The notes beneath the pieces were generated by a model. The model was not told where the DNA came from. It ran no database searches and saw only the letters and a list, made by a program, of their open reading frames with translations. Shown piece by piece: positions 53,230-62,004 of a DNA stretch of 64,000 nucleotides (positions within the stretch are counted from its first letter, which is position 1; each line of letters starts with the position of its first letter). This stretch comes from Fibrella arboris. Its GTDB lineage: Bacteria; Bacteroidota; Bacteroidia; Cytophagales; Spirosomataceae. The DNA lies in NCBI RefSeq assembly GCF_041321095.1, contig NZ_JBGGWE010000007.1, positions 1 through 64,000 on the forward strand. The letters are read 5' to 3'. A program made the translations under genes and the position numbers.

Positions 53230-55590
53230 ATGGTTCGTAACTACCTGCTCGTTTCCTTCCGTACACTCTGGCGCAATCGTACCCAAAGCTTTATCAACAT
53301 TATCGGATTAGCACTTGGTATGGCCTGCGCCCTGCTGATCGGTATCAACATAGCCGATGAACTGGGGTATGATCGGTTTCATGCCAAAGGATCACAACTG
53401 TATAAAGCCTACAACCGGAATACCTTCGAAGGGTCTGTTCATTGCTGGCCAACTACGCCAAGTCCGCTGGCCCCGGCGTTGAAAGCTGAATTCCCGGAAA
53501 TTGTCGAGTCGGCCCGGATGCTTTGGAAACAGCCGTACCTGACCAGCTACGGTACAACCAGGGTAAACATCGACGGTAGCTTTACCGATCCTGGTTTTCT
53601 GACCATGTTCAGTTTTCCGCTGCTACAGGGTAACCCGAAAACGGCGCTGAACGGTACCAATTCAGTGGTGCTGACCCAGGTAGCTGCCAAAAAACTGTTT
53701 GGTGAGACAGATCCGATGGGCAAAGTGGTGCGGATCGACAATAAAGACAATTTCGTGGTGTCGGGCGTGCTGAAAGACCTGCCGAAGAACACAGAATTCG
53801 AGTTTGAGATGTTGCTTCCCTGGGCCTACCAGACCAAAACTGGCGATGATTATGGCTATTGGGGAAACAACTACGTCCGCACGTTTGTCGAATTGGCACC
53901 AACAGCCAAAGTAGAGGCGGTAAACGCTAAAGTGCGTGATATCACCAGACGCCACTCGAAAGGAACAGAAGACAACGAAGTGTTTTTGTATCCTTCTCCC
54001 CGCTGGCACTTGTATGGTTGGTTCCAGAATGGCGTTGAGAGTGCCAGTGCGATGGTGTATGTACGTATGGCAGGATACATTGCGGGATTCATTCTGCTAC
54101 TGGCCTGCATCAATTTTATGAACCTCAGCACGGCTCGTTCGGAAAAGCGCGGTCGTGAGGTGGGAATCAGAAAAGTGGTCGGTGCAAGCCGTTGGTCGTT
54201 GGTTGGTCAATTTTTAGGCGAGTCGCTCCTGCTGACTGTGGTTTCATTCATGCTGGCTTTGCTGTTAGCCCAGCTGGCACTACCTGCCCTGAATACGCTA
54301 CTCGAAAAGCAACTGGTAATTCCCTATACCACTATGCGTTTCTGGGGCGCCTGCCTGGCGCTGATTCTAGTTACAGGTACGTTAGCGGGTAGTTATCCGG
54401 CTTTTTTCCTGTCAGCTTTGGAACCCATCCGCGTATTGAAAGGACGGTTACTGGCCATTAGGGGAAGATTGGCAACCCGGCAGGTGCTGGTTGTCTTTCA
54501 GTTTCTGATTACGGTGGCTCTGCTGATTAGTACGTTAGTCGTGAAACGCCAACTGGCCCATACCCAGCAACGCGACATGGGCTACAACCGGGCTAACCTG
54601 GTCTTTAGCCGATTCACGGGCGACATTGATAAAAACTATACCCTCATCCGAAACGAACTGCTCAATCAGAGGGTAGCGACGGCTGTCTGCAAAACGAACA
54701 ATGCAATCACAGAATCGTATAGCAATACCTGGGGCCTTGACTGGAAAGGAAAACCACCGGGCTCAAAAATTACCTTCGATCAGTTGACGTGCGGAAGCGG
54801 CGATTTTGTGAAAACGATGGGCGTTAAGCTCATTACCGGACGCGACCTCGATCACCTAACGTACCCAACGGATACGTCTGCCTGTTTGATCAATGCAACG
54901 GCGGCCAACGTGTTAGGGTTTAAAGATCCGGTCGGGCAAGTGATCAAAAACGAAGGTACTGATTTTCGTATCGTAGGCGTGTTCGCTGATTTCATCTGGG
55001 GATCACCATTCGACAAAGTGCCGCCTATGTTCGTCAAGGGTAGTAACTGGTCGGGTACAATCAATTACCGGTTGAACCCGGCTTTGCCCACCGAAACAGC
55101 CCTGAAAAAAGCGGCGCAGATTTTCACGCGGTATAATCCGGCTTTTCCGTTCGAGGCAAACTTCGTGGATCAGGAATATCAGCGCAAGTTTGACCAGCTT
55201 CGCCCCATTGGAGCCATGGCTGACGCTTTTGCCGTGATTGCCGTTATCATTGCCTGCCTCGGATTGTTTGGCCTGGCCACGTTCATAGCCGAACAGCGAA
55301 CGAAAGAAATCGGTATCCGAAAAACGTTAGGGGCCAGCGTACCCAGTGTGGTGACGTTGCTATCAAAAGATTTCCTGAAACTGGTCGTCGTGGCCATATT
55401 ACTAGCTGTTCCGCTAGCCTGGTGGGGAATGGAACAATGGCTGAGCACGTACAATTACCGGGTCACGATCGACGGGTGGATTTTCGTTGGCGCTGGCTTA
55501 CTGGCCATTGTCGTGGCCCTGCTGACGGTCGCTTATCACAGCATCCGTGCTGCCCTGACAGATCCGGTTGATGCATTACGGGGTGAATAA
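53230..55590 (+). CDS. P16: MacB/FtsX-type ABC permease (786 aa)
   Basis: Starts MVRNYLLVSFRTLWRNRTQ; the in-frame TTG at 53182 lies in the promoter and is rejected. Motifs: GREVGIRKVVGASRWSL and TKEIGIRKTLGASVPSV; the end is DPVDALRGE. It is the shortest of the sixteen, mainly through a compact second core. The first bundle ends GSYPAFFLSALEPIRVLKG. It is the last paralog, and a convergent DUF1080 gene begins 16 bases after it. Confidence 0.92.
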   Translation: MVRNYLLVSFRTLWRNRTQSFINIIGLALGMACALLIGINIADELGYDRFHAKGSQLYKAYNRNTFEGSVHCWPTTPSPLAPALKAEFPEIVESARMLWKQPYLTSYGTTRVNIDGSFTDPGFLTMFSFPLLQGNPKTALNGTNSVVLTQVAAKKLFGETDPMGKVVRIDNKDNFVVSGVLKDLPKNTEFEFEMLLPWAYQTKTGDDYGYWGNNYVRTFVELAPTAKVEAVNAKVRDITRRHSKGTEDNEVFLYPSPRWHLYGWFQNGVESASAMVYVRMAGYIAGFILLLACINFMNLSTARSEKRGREVGIRKVVGASRWSLVGQFLGESLLLTVVSFMLALLLAQLALPALNTLLEKQLVIPYTTMRFWGACLALILVTGTLAGSYPAFFLSALEPIRVLKGRLLAIRGRLATRQVLVVFQFLITVALLISTLVVKRQLAHTQQRDMGYNRANLVFSRFTGDIDKNYTLIRNELLNQRVATAVCKTNNAITESYSNTWGLDWKGKPPGSKITFDQLTCGSGDFVKTMGVKLITGRDLDHLTYPTDTSACLINATAANVLGFKDPVGQVIKNEGTDFRIVGVFADFIWGSPFDKVPPMFVKGSNWSGTINYRLNPALPTETALKKAAQIFTRYNPAFPFEANFVDQEYQRKFDQLRPIGAMADAFAVIAVIIACLGLFGLATFIAEQRTKEIGIRKTLGASVPSVVTLLSKDFLKLVVVAILLAVPLAWWGMEQWLSTYNYRVTIDGWIFVGAGLLAIVVALLTVAYHSIRAALTDPVDALRGE

Positions 55591-55606
55591 ATGGGTTAGT
55601 GCCCAG

Positions 55607-56374
55607 CTAGAAATCCGTTGACGCGTTTGTAAGGTTTAGCGGCTTAATCCAGATGTTACGGTACATGACGTTGTGGCCTTCTGCCTGTAGCTTTAGGCCA
55701 CCGGGCGTGTCTGTAATGCCTTTGCCGCCATCGTTACCCCCATCTATGCCTGACTTGGGGCCGCCCCACACCTGACTGATCGACTTGTTGGTGTGTACTT
55801 TCCTGCCGTTGAAATACATGGTAACCATTGCTTTTTCAACCAGCTTACCCGCTTTAAAACGGGCCGCCCGGAAAGTGATATCATACGCATTCCAGTTGCC
55901 CAGCCCGTTGTAGGCATTGTACGGTGAGGCCTCTTCATTAATGACAGCGGCCATGCCGTGGGCCGTTGAGTCGCCATCCAGCACCTGAATTTCGTAGCGG
56001 TTCTGTAGATAAACCCCACTGTTACCACCGGTCATGGGGATGAGGAATTCAACGTGGATACGAGCGTCTTTAAAGGTGTCTTTCGTTACCAGATCGGCAG
56101 ACCCGTATTTACCACCCGCCGAAGCAGGGTCGTTGCTGGTCATGACCGGCCCGCCATCAACGGGATCGGTTGCCATTGGCCAGTTGATGGGCATTGTAGC
56201 CGTACGGCCTGGTCCATCCCAATAAGTCCATTTGGCGTCACGCATCTTCTGGGTGCCGTCAAAATAAACGGTGGCTCCTTTGGGGGCCTTTGCGCCAACG
56301 CCTGTCTGTGCGGTGGCCATTGTCGACAGCCCTACGAGCAGGGCAACTGGCATGAGTAATTTATTCGTTATCAC
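55607..56374 (-). CDS. DUF1080 (3-keto-disaccharide hydrolase-like) secreted protein
   Basis: The 255-residue product has a signal peptide (MITNKLLMPVALLVGLSTMATAQ) and the typical DUF1080 phrases DARIHVEFLIPMTGGNSGVY, LQNRYEIQVLD, YNAYNGLGNWNAYDITFRAA and GLKLQAEGHNVMYRNIWIKP. The fold is a concanavalin-like jelly roll related to glycoside hydrolases; some members hydrolyse 3-keto-glycosides. The substrate of this one is unknown. Confidence 0.88.
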   Translation of the reverse strand: MITNKLLMPVALLVGLSTMATAQTGVGAKAPKGATVYFDGTQKMRDAKWTYWDGPGRTATMPINWPMATDPVDGGPVMTSNDPASAGGKYGSADLVTKDTFKDARIHVEFLIPMTGGNSGVYLQNRYEIQVLDGDSTAHGMAAVINEEASPYNAYNGLGNWNAYDITFRAARFKAGKLVEKAMVTMYFNGRKVHTNKSISQVWGGPKSGIDGGNDGGKGITDTPGGLKLQAEGHNVMYRNIWIKPLNLTNASTDF

Positions 56375-56472
56375 AGAACTGGCGGTAGATTAGTTTGAAC
56401 GAGTTGCTGGTCAAAGAAGCAGCAGTCTGTTTGTTTTTACTTCGCTTTCGCGCGAACGGCCTGAACATGAAA

Positions 56473-56497
56473 AACCCCAGCCTGGCAGGCTGGGGTT
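56473..56497 (-). terminator. Rho-independent terminator of hemA
   Basis: A 10-bp stem (AACCCCAGCC with GGCTGGGGTT) and 5-base loop, followed on the minus strand by a run of T's (GGGGTTTTTC). It lies 20 bases after the hemA stop. Confidence 0.85.
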
Positions 56498-56516
56498 CTC
56501 TATCAATACCCATAGG

Positions 56517-57806
56517 TTAGTAATGCAACGAGGAAGTATCGGCATTGGCCGACTGGTTGTCCAGATTGAACAGGTCGTTCAAGACGTCGATCAGCGTTTC
56601 GGCTTCACCACGCTTACAGGCAGCTTTCAGTTGAAGAACGGGTAATTTCAGTACTTTCTGCATAATACCCTTAGTGATCTTGTCCATCCGTTCCGACTCA
56701 TCGGGACTGAGGTGCTTCAGATGCCGGGCAATCTCTTCTTTCCGGATTTGCTCCAGGGCGTTCTTCAGCTTATTAATAGTTGGTGAGACCATCATTTCCT
56801 TCGACCAGTCGCCAAACTCGGCAGTTGACTGAGTGATGATAGCTTCTACCTGCGGAATCGAGGCCAGTCGCCGGTTCAGGGCTTCGTCGGCCCGGGTGCG
56901 TATGTGGTCGATGTTGTACACCAGCACACCCGGAATTTGCTCAACGGCCGCATCGACGCTCCGGGGCACCGATAAGTCGATGAAGTATTTATAGGTAAGC
57001 ACCGTTACCCCGCTTAAAAGAGTGGGGGTAAACAATGGCTCGTCGCGCTGAACAGCCGAGATGATTACATCGGCCTGCTGAATCTCAGTAGCCAGCTGAT
57101 CGAAGTCGGCAAAACGTACCTGTAATTCAGTCGCCAGCTCTTCGGCTTTCGAGCGGGTGCGGTTGCAGAGCGTGATATTTGTAACGCCCCGGTTCACCAG
57201 GTTACGGCAGACATCGGCACCAATTTCGCCCAGCCCAACGACCAGTACTGCTGGATTGGCCCGTTCACCCAACAGCTCGTCGATCAGCTCCACGGCGGCA
57301 TAGGATACCGACGCTGCCCCGTCGCGGAAAGATGTCTCCTGAGCTACACGCTTGTTGGTATAGAAAATGGTGTGCATCAGACGATGCAGGAACGGACCAG
57401 CCAAATCGAGGTCAGCCGACCATTGGTACGACTGTTTTACCTGGTTTGGGATCTGCATGTCGCCGATGACCTGCGAATGCAGGCCTACACAGACTTCAAA
57501 CAAATGCCGAACTGCCTGTGCGTGCGCGGCAATCTGTTGAAAATAGGGCAGGTAAGAATCAGTATCAGTCAGGCCTTTTTCGATCAGCACCAACCGCGCA
57601 ATAGTGGTATTATGATCTTCAGAAGCCGCATAATACACTTCAGTACGGTTACAGGTCGAGACAACCAGCAACTCAGAAAGCCCTAAAATATCGCGTAAAC
57701 GAAGCATCAGCCGTTTGGCTTCGTCTTCGTTGAGTGCAATTAACTCACGAACGGCTAAAGGAGCCGTTTTGTGGGATAAACTGATTGATTTAAAAACGTC
57801 AAACAT
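56517..57806 (-). CDS. hemA: Glutamyl-tRNA reductase
   Basis: This enzyme reduces glutamyl-tRNA to glutamate-1-semialdehyde with NADPH, the first step of the C5 route to haem and other tetrapyrroles. The 429-residue length is normal. The catalytic cysteine is Cys52 in STCNRTEVYY; SHKTAPLAVRE near 11-21 binds substrate; VGLGEIGADVCRNLVNRG is the NADPH-binding loop; and a long C-terminal helix forms the dimerisation domain. The gene is divergent from the histidine kinase at 58024, with a 217-base gap between them that contains no gene. Confidence 0.96.
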   Translation of the reverse strand: MFDVFKSISLSHKTAPLAVRELIALNEDEAKRLMLRLRDILGLSELLVVSTCNRTEVYYAASEDHNTTIARLVLIEKGLTDTDSYLPYFQQIAAHAQAVRHLFEVCVGLHSQVIGDMQIPNQVKQSYQWSADLDLAGPFLHRLMHTIFYTNKRVAQETSFRDGAASVSYAAVELIDELLGERANPAVLVVGLGEIGADVCRNLVNRGVTNITLCNRTRSKAEELATELQVRFADFDQLATEIQQADVIISAVQRDEPLFTPTLLSGVTVLTYKYFIDLSVPRSVDAAVEQIPGVLVYNIDHIRTRADEALNRRLASIPQVEAIITQSTAEFGDWSKEMMVSPTINKLKNALEQIRKEEIARHLKHLSPDESERMDKITKGIMQKVLKLPVLQLKAACKRGEAETLIDVLNDLFNLDNQSANADTSSLHY

Positions 57807-58023
57807 AGCGATTACGCTTAGTCAACAGCTAAACGAGGGACAAAATTACAGTACAAAACAGTCTACTTAGCCGGAGAATTAGTCCGGCTTGCTATTTAGA
57901 ATTTATATAAATAAGTAGACCAGGTTCTTACTAAAATCCAACTTGACTGGTTAGTGAAGAAACACATCCATGTACGTTCAGGTTCTTTGATTCGTTACCT
58001 TGTCAGGATAAAGACAGTGGTAG

Positions 58024-59301
58024 ATGTTGAAGTCATTTGATATATATAGTCAAAACAACGTAATGAAAATAATTGTGGCGTTGAACCTGCTGTTGGTAGG
58101 GACGGGCTCCGCATTATTTACCAATCGAATTATTAATAAACTCGAAGCCCGCGAAGAACAGTACATGCGGCTCTACGCCAAAGCACTGGCCTATGCCATA
58201 GAAACGGCTGATAATCAGGAGAACCTGAATTTTATAGTTACCGGTATTATTGAGACAAACGAAAATAACGCTATACCGGCGATCTATGCAGATGCGCATC
58301 TGGAACCTGCTCAGTGTCGGAATGTGGAGTTTCCTGATAATCTGACCGATGAAGAAAAGCACCAATATCTGAAAGAACAGATGCAGGAGATGCGTAAAAA
58401 CCATCCGCCAATCGTAGTTGACTTGAAAGACGGGGAGAAGGGACTTATTTATTACAACAATTCCCTGCTTCTGAAGCAACTGAATTATTTTCCTTTCGCA
58501 TTACTGGCTATCCTATCCGCTCTGGCGGTCCTGGCCTATCTCTCGTTTAGTTCATCGCGACGGGCCGAACAGAACCGGGTGTGGGTTGGGCTGGCCAAAG
58601 AAACGGCGCACCAGTTGGGCACCCCGCTTTCGTCATTGCTGGCCTGGGTCGATTATATGCGGACCGATCCCGATCATTACGAAGCCGAAGTGACCGACGA
58701 GATCGAAAAAGATGTGCAGCGGCTGGAAACCATCACGGCGCGTTTCTCCAGTATTGGCTCTATTCCCACGCTAAAAGACGAAAACCTGGATGAGGTGGTT
58801 ACGCAGTTTGCCAGTTACCTGGCCCGTCGAATTTCTACCAAAGTGAAAATGACCGTTGAAAGCAACCTGCCTGCCAGCCTGATGGTGCGGATCAACCGGC
58901 TGCTGTTTGAGTGGGTAATTGAGAATATCTGCAAGAACGCCGTCGACGCCATGGCGGGTGTAGGCGAGTTGCGGATCAGGCTGTTACCGTTACCTAATGA
59001 TGAGGTAGGGATCGACATAACCGATACCGGTAAGGGGATGAGCAAATCCAGTATGGTAAAAGTTTTTTCGCCGGGCTACAGCACCAAAAAGCGCGGCTGG
59101 GGGCTAGGCCTGACACTCGCTAAGCGAATCGTGGAAGAATACCACAAAGGACGCCTGTTTGTAAAATCATCGGAGGTAGGCAAAGGCACCACGTTTCGGA
59201 TCGTATTGAATCGTGAGCCGGGTACGCTGACTGAAATACCCGCTGTGCGCAGGAAAAAGCTATCCATCAGCTCATTGCGAGGGCCAAAAAAGGTAAGTTA
59301 G
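58024..59301 (+). CDS. Membrane-bound sensor histidine kinase
   Basis: The 425-residue protein has helix 1 at about 14-33, an extracytoplasmic sensor region to about 155, helix 2 at about 156-176, the phosphoacceptor motif TAHQLGTPLSSL with His197, and an ATPase domain. The latter has VIENICKNAVDAM (N box), DTGKGM (G1) and KRGWGLGLTLAKRI (G2). The start at ATG 58024 gives a short cytoplasmic N terminus; an in-frame Met at 58063 is an alternative. Its partner regulator is not adjacent; the NtrC-type receiver protein at 62005 is a candidate. Confidence 0.9.
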   Translation: MLKSFDIYSQNNVMKIIVALNLLLVGTGSALFTNRIINKLEAREEQYMRLYAKALAYAIETADNQENLNFIVTGIIETNENNAIPAIYADAHLEPAQCRNVEFPDNLTDEEKHQYLKEQMQEMRKNHPPIVVDLKDGEKGLIYYNNSLLLKQLNYFPFALLAILSALAVLAYLSFSSSRRAEQNRVWVGLAKETAHQLGTPLSSLLAWVDYMRTDPDHYEAEVTDEIEKDVQRLETITARFSSIGSIPTLKDENLDEVVTQFASYLARRISTKVKMTVESNLPASLMVRINRLLFEWVIENICKNAVDAMAGVGELRIRLLPLPNDEVGIDITDTGKGMSKSSMVKVFSPGYSTKKRGWGLGLTLAKRIVEEYHKGRLFVKSSEVGKGTTFRIVLNREPGTLTEIPAVRRKKLSISSLRGPKKVS

Positions 59302-59324
59302 TCTTTAAGCGTTGAGGGGTCCGG

Positions 59325-59870
59325 TTATCGCCCATTCAGCGGCACGGAGATCGTGTCGGTAATGATTGTGTTGCTGACATTCAATGCCCGGTCCCGGATA
59401 CGTACCTGGAAACGAACGGGTGCCAGCCGGTAAGGGCGCTGGTAGAAGAAGACCTGGCTGAAATCGATATCGCCTTCTACTGCCCCCTTGGGTGAGCCTA
59501 GCGGCGACCGGGGGAAAAATAATTTTCTGTTGTCGCCCGCCGGTAGCTCTTTATACGTTCCATTAACATACTCAAACGTCTTGACTTCATAGTTGCCCCA
59601 GGTTTCCTTACCAAATACAACCCGCTGCCTTGTTGTATCGCGGGTGTCTTCGCCGATATCACCCGTACCGTCCTGCAAACGAATCGTTAAAATAACTGAG
59701 TCGCGTGCGGCCTGGCCAACGCCGGAACCCGCTGCCAGCGTCACCTTTACAGGCGGACCAACCAGACGAATTTCAGGTGTATCGCTATAGTTTGGCTCCG
59801 TAAAACAGGCTGCCAGGGTTGCTGAAAGGACCAATGCCAATAGCCCCTGATGAATTAGTTGTCTGCGCAT
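59325..59870 (-). CDS. Hypothetical lipoprotein
   Basis: The 181-residue product has a type II signal peptide ending LAAC with lipid-bearing Cys22. The mature protein begins FTEPNYSDTPEIRL, and the body is beta-rich with DSVILTIRLQDGTGDIGEDT, an acidic turn of possible metal-binding type. The family is not recognised beyond a general Bacteroidota lipoprotein pattern. The gene is divergent from the LuxE-like gene with a 20-base gap. Confidence 0.75.
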   Translation of the reverse strand: MRRQLIHQGLLALVLSATLAACFTEPNYSDTPEIRLVGPPVKVTLAAGSGVGQAARDSVILTIRLQDGTGDIGEDTRDTTRQRVVFGKETWGNYEVKTFEYVNGTYKELPAGDNRKLFFPRSPLGSPKGAVEGDIDFSQVFFYQRPYRLAPVRFQVRIRDRALNVSNTIITDTISVPLNGR

Positions 59871-59890
59871 GCTGTTAACGTACTGAATTT

Positions 59891-60982
59891 TTGCAAGCTA
59901 CTGTGTTTTTATCCCAATCCGACTGGCGGTCATCGCTTCGGCAACGTATTCTCAACGTAACGGCCACTGATTTTGATGCACTGGCCCTTGAGTTGTTTCA
60001 GTACCAGGCCCGGTACAACAACGTGTATGCCGACTATTTAGGCCATTTGCGCTGTAAACCTGGTACGGTGCGCTCGATCGCCGAGATACCTTTTTTGCCC
60101 ATCAGCTTTTTCAAGACACACCGTGTGTTGATTCCAGACGTACCCGAGGCCACTGAATTTGCCAGCAGTGGAACTACGGGGGCCACTACCAGCCGACATG
60201 TAGTCCCTGATCTACCGCTCTATGATGCTGTTTGTCAGCGCCTGTTTGAGGAGCAGTACGGGCCACTCAGTCAGTTCCATATTCTGGGTTTGCTGCCGTC
60301 GTATCTGGAACGAAATAACTCGTCGCTGGTATATATGGTTCAGCGATTTATGACGCTATCAGGCGCTGATCAGTCTGGTTTTTTCCTGAATAACCACGCC
60401 GAACTGACTACCCGACTGCGCCAGCTAACCGAGCGTGCTAACCAGCGTACCCAGGATGACTCGTCCGATGACCCAAAAAAAGTACTCCTCATTGGCGTAA
60501 CGTTCGGTTTGCTCGACTGGATTGACCAAACGCCCGAATCGTTGGAGTGGGTGGGCGATCATCCTGACCTGATCGTGATGGAGACCGGGGGCATGAAAGG
60601 GCGTCGTCGTGAGATGCTTCGCGAAGAAGTACACGCCGAACTGATCGACAAACTGGGGGTGTCGGCCATTCACTCGGAATATGGCATGACCGAGTTGTTA
60701 TCGCAGGCGTACTCTAGTGGTCATGGTGTTTTCAGGCCCGGCGCCACCATCCAGGTACGTCTTCGGGACCTCAATGACCCTTTTCATAGCTACGTACCCG
60801 GCAACCTACTTGGTAAGCAGACGGGAGGGGTTAATGTCATCGATCTGGCCAATCTGGATTCATGTGCCTTTATCGAAACCCAGGACCTGGGCCAGTACGA
60901 CACCGATCCGGGTACGTTTCGGATTATGGGGCGCTTCGATAACGCTGATGTACGTGGCTGCAATTTGTTGGTGGCGTTGTGA
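59891..60982 (+). CDS. LuxE/PaaK-like acyl-adenylating protein
   Basis: The 363-residue protein has the adenylation motif SSGTTGATTS at 92-101 and an HSEYGMTELLSQAY segment corresponding to the later ATP-binding motif. Both are hallmarks of acyl-protein synthetases of the LuxE group and of the related phenylacetate-CoA ligases. The start is taken at a TTG (59891); a GTG four codons later is possible and no ATG fits. It would activate an acyl group as an AMP ester, but the acyl group and acceptor are unknown. Confidence 0.8.
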   Translation: MQATVFLSQSDWRSSLRQRILNVTATDFDALALELFQYQARYNNVYADYLGHLRCKPGTVRSIAEIPFLPISFFKTHRVLIPDVPEATEFASSGTTGATTSRHVVPDLPLYDAVCQRLFEEQYGPLSQFHILGLLPSYLERNNSSLVYMVQRFMTLSGADQSGFFLNNHAELTTRLRQLTERANQRTQDDSSDDPKKVLLIGVTFGLLDWIDQTPESLEWVGDHPDLIVMETGGMKGRRREMLREEVHAELIDKLGVSAIHSEYGMTELLSQAYSSGHGVFRPGATIQVRLRDLNDPFHSYVPGNLLGKQTGGVNVIDLANLDSCAFIETQDLGQYDTDPGTFRIMGRFDNADVRGCNLLVAL

Positions 60983-61112
60983 GGCAAAGGGGCTGCGGTT
61001 GGGCAATCAGAGCCAGATCCTTTCATAAGCTGACTATTCCTGAAAAAGTAAAACCCTGGCCTGGTTGCGTCGTTATCTAGTTGATTCGATAAACAACAGA
61101 TCACAACGTATT

Positions 61113-61760
61113 ATGAAAAAGGTACTTATTGCGAGCATGGGCTTGATAGCCTCGCTGCTCATCACAGAAGCCGCTGTCGCCCAAACCAGTCGGATGGATA
61201 GTGACCTGGTTGGACGGACCAGCAAAATGGAGTTTGATCGTATGAACAAGGAGGGTGCCGCTGCGGTAGCTGCTATAACGCCTTCAGGTTCGAAACTGTC
61301 GAAAGCAGATGAAGATCTGATGAGGCAGGTTGCCCTGGGTGGCATGATGCAACTGGAAACCAGTAAGGTGGCCGTTCAAAAGTCAACTAATCCTGAAGTT
61401 CGTGAGATGGCTCAGGCCGAAGTAGATGAGCAAACTGGCCTGTCGGCTAAACTGGCTGAGATTGCCTCGGCAAAAGGCATAACCTTACCAGCCACACCAG
61501 ATGCGAAAACGCAGGATATGGTCTCAAAAATGCAGGGAATGGCGGGCATCGAGCTTGATCGTCATTATGTGCAGGAACACGCGGTAAAAGGCCACGAAGT
61601 GCTCGACAAGACCATGGCGAAGGTGGAAAGTAAAGGCCAGGATGCCGCTCTGATGGCCGTGGCAAAAGCCGCTCACCCACTCGTTAAGACACACTTGAAA
61701 GTAGCCCGTGAACTGAATGCAAAGCTGAAAAGCGGGAATTCAATGAACAGTGGTCAATAA
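61113..61760 (+). CDS. Secreted DUF4142 protein
   Basis: The start is the ATG at 61113, giving a signal peptide (MKKVLIASMGLIASLLITEA, ending VAQ). An extension to 61065 would hide it. The mature part is helical: DLMRQVALGGMMQLETSKVA, REMAQAEVDEQTGLSAKLAE, ELDRHYVQEHAVKGHEVLDK. These are the DUF4142 signatures of a ferritin-like four-helix bundle with conserved His and Glu. Function is unknown; related proteins are often linked to envelope stress. Confidence 0.85.
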   Translation: MKKVLIASMGLIASLLITEAAVAQTSRMDSDLVGRTSKMEFDRMNKEGAAAVAAITPSGSKLSKADEDLMRQVALGGMMQLETSKVAVQKSTNPEVREMAQAEVDEQTGLSAKLAEIASAKGITLPATPDAKTQDMVSKMQGMAGIELDRHYVQEHAVKGHEVLDKTMAKVESKGQDAALMAVAKAAHPLVKTHLKVARELNAKLKSGNSMNSGQ

Positions 61761-61780
61761 AACGACGTCTTCGCTACAGG

Positions 61781-61807
61781 AAAAGCCAACTTCACCAGTT
61801 GGCTTTT
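61781..61807 (+). terminator. Rho-independent terminator
   Basis: AAAAGCCAACT (61781-61791) and AGTTGGCTTTT (61797-61807) form an 11-bp stem with a 5-base loop and a following T-run. It ends the DUF4142 gene. Confidence 0.88.
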
Positions 61808-62004
61808 TTTGTTTATAGTCCTCGCTATTCGTTCATAGAGGCGTGAAGATTTAGTACAGAAGGGTATAAATAATAAATGGTTGTTGTTTCCTTGTGCGTA
61901 ATGACCTTATTTCGATTTGTTAAAGCAACCGTTGTGTTTAAGCTGACTAAATCAGTCGGTCGACAAACGCACGAACCTGTCGTACCAGTTTTTTTATACA
62001 CTTT

